From assembly GCA_964423205.1 (NCBI GenBank), contig CAYRDX010000016.1, forward strand, positions 1 to 64,000: a stretch of DNA of 64,000 nucleotides. Reading direction: 5' to 3'. This DNA comes from UBA6168 sp964423205 (GTDB taxonomy: Bacteria; Bacteroidota; Bacteroidia; Chitinophagales; Saprospiraceae). Numbering within the stretch: position 1 is the stretch's first letter; each line of letters starts with the position of its first letter. The position numbers were made by a program, and so were the translations under genes. Positions 63,348-64,000 of the stretch are shown here, piece by piece. The notes beneath the pieces are model-generated. The model ran no database searches. It saw only the letters and a list, made by a program, of their open reading frames with translations, and had not been told where the DNA came from.

Positions 63348-64000
63348 ATGATTACAATATTTTCCAGAGAGGGATTGCCCTTTTTATGTCGGATGGTTAT
63401 AGCAGTATCAGCTCTGATTCTTTTAAACTTCGGCCTTCATGCACAAACTGAGGTTAAAGAAGAGGTAAAACAGCTGAATGAAAACTGCCTTAAATGCCAT
63501 GGGCAATCCAAATACAAATACACAAATCCGGAATCAGGTGCCGAAGTAACAAAACGGATGTACACGGAGTGTATTATCAATCGAAAAGATTACTATATCT
63601 CCAATCACAGAACTTTCAAATGCATAGATTGCCATTCTGCGGATTACGATACTTTCCCTCATCCGGGAAGATTGAGAATGGAACAACGTTATACATGCAC
63701 CGATTGCCATGGTATGTCCGAGGCCGACGAAAAGTTCAATTTTGAAGTTATAGAGTCTGAGTTTCATGAAAGCGTACACGCAACTAAGCATAGTGAAGTT
63801 TTCAATTGCTGGATGTGCCACAATCCGCACTCTTACAAGATCAGCATGCGAACCCAAGACAAGATTAAAGAAATTGTCGCCTACGATAATGCGATTTGTC
63901 TGAACTGCCATTCTGATGTAACTAAATACCAGATTCTCACCGACCAGGTGATCCCGAATATTCTTGCAAAACACGACTGGTTACCCAATCAGGGATTACA
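63348..64000 (+). CDS. Multiheme cytochrome c, 3' end outside window
   Basis: The open frame from ATG 63348 runs off the window after 217 residues. A signal anchor or signal peptide (FLCRMVIAVSALILLNFGLHAQ) precedes five CxxCH heme sites: CLKCH (residues 47-51), CIDCH (92-96), CTDCH (117-121), CWMCH (154-158) and CLNCH (184-188). Extra histidines (HESVHATKH, NPHSY) could be distal ligands. The spacing resembles NapC/NrfH- or octaheme-type redox proteins, but the end is unseen, so the reaction is unknown. It follows the monoheme cytochrome, suggesting a respiratory or extracellular electron-transfer unit. Confidence 0.88.
   Translation, partial: MITIFSREGLPFLCRMVIAVSALILLNFGLHAQTEVKEEVKQLNENCLKCHGQSKYKYTNPESGAEVTKRMYTECIINRKDYYISNHRTFKCIDCHSADYDTFPHPGRLRMEQRYTCTDCHGMSEADEKFNFEVIESEFHESVHATKHSEVFNCWMCHNPHSYKISMRTQDKIKEIVAYDNAICLNCHSDVTKYQILTDQVIPNILAKHDWLPNQGL

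Overview
The window is a stretch of chromosome from a member of the Bacteroidota, probably a gliding or surface-adhesive lineage. Evidence includes type IX secretion (T9SS) sorting domains on three large proteins, a PorP/SprF-family protein, a SusC-like TonB-dependent receptor, a compact RpoD of 288 residues, a long S16, meso-DAP-type MurE, promoters of the TTG-N19-TAnnTTTG type and an almost complete lack of Shine-Dalgarno sequences before start codons. I cannot name the order or genus from sequence alone.

Layout. 1-1316: the last 57 codons of a photolyase gene cut by a dispersed repeat, then a lipoprotein MsrB and a CAP-domain lipoprotein. 1590-5532: metG and lnt. 5692-9421: a glycine-rich PKD-domain T9SS cargo protein, rpsP and a small lipoprotein. 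9749-17911: a three-gene surface locus on the minus strand, namely a 1724-residue Ig-repeat adhesin with a gliding-motility-type C-terminus, a PorP/SprF protein and an OmpA-family beta-propeller protein. 18269-31831: housekeeping and regulatory genes (rpoD, miaE, cdaA, an M20 dipeptidase, a glycerophosphodiesterase, ndk, nrnA-like, an FKBP lipoprotein, prfB with programmed frameshift, lysC). 31999-33118: rpsU behind a second RpoD-like sigma factor. 33180-35138: a frameshifted nuclease-like gene and an Ate1/Bpt-like aminoacyl-tRNA-protein transferase.

35352-51177 is the division and cell wall (dcw) cluster, all on the minus strand: mraZ, rsmH, ftsL, ftsI/pbp, murE, mraY, murD, ftsW, murG, murC, ftsQ, ftsA, ftsZ. 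It makes the lipid-linked peptidoglycan precursor and the divisome that uses it. It begins with a convincing MraZ operator (three TGGNN boxes at 10-bp spacing), is interrupted by an intrinsic terminator between murE and mraY, and ends in a strong terminator behind ftsZ. 51509-53622: a dolichol-phosphate-mannose-synthase-like glycosyltransferase and the rplU-rpmA operon, in which L27 carries a long C-terminal helix-hairpin-helix extension.

53831-64000: a T9SS-exported zinc carboxypeptidase, an intact outer-membrane TonB-dependent receptor, a decayed tandem paralogue of it, and, on the plus strand, the start of a c-type cytochrome cluster (lipoprotein with an unusual CxxxxCH motif, DUF5777-like barrel, monoheme cytochrome, and a pentaheme or larger cytochrome running off the window).

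The most noteworthy signals are the MraZ operator, the prfB recoding site, the L27-HhH fusion, the three copies of a palindromic A-tailed repeat (one abutting the broken photolyase gene), the exactly colinear receptor pseudogene and the multiheme cluster. No tRNA, rRNA, CRISPR array or intact insertion sequence was found.
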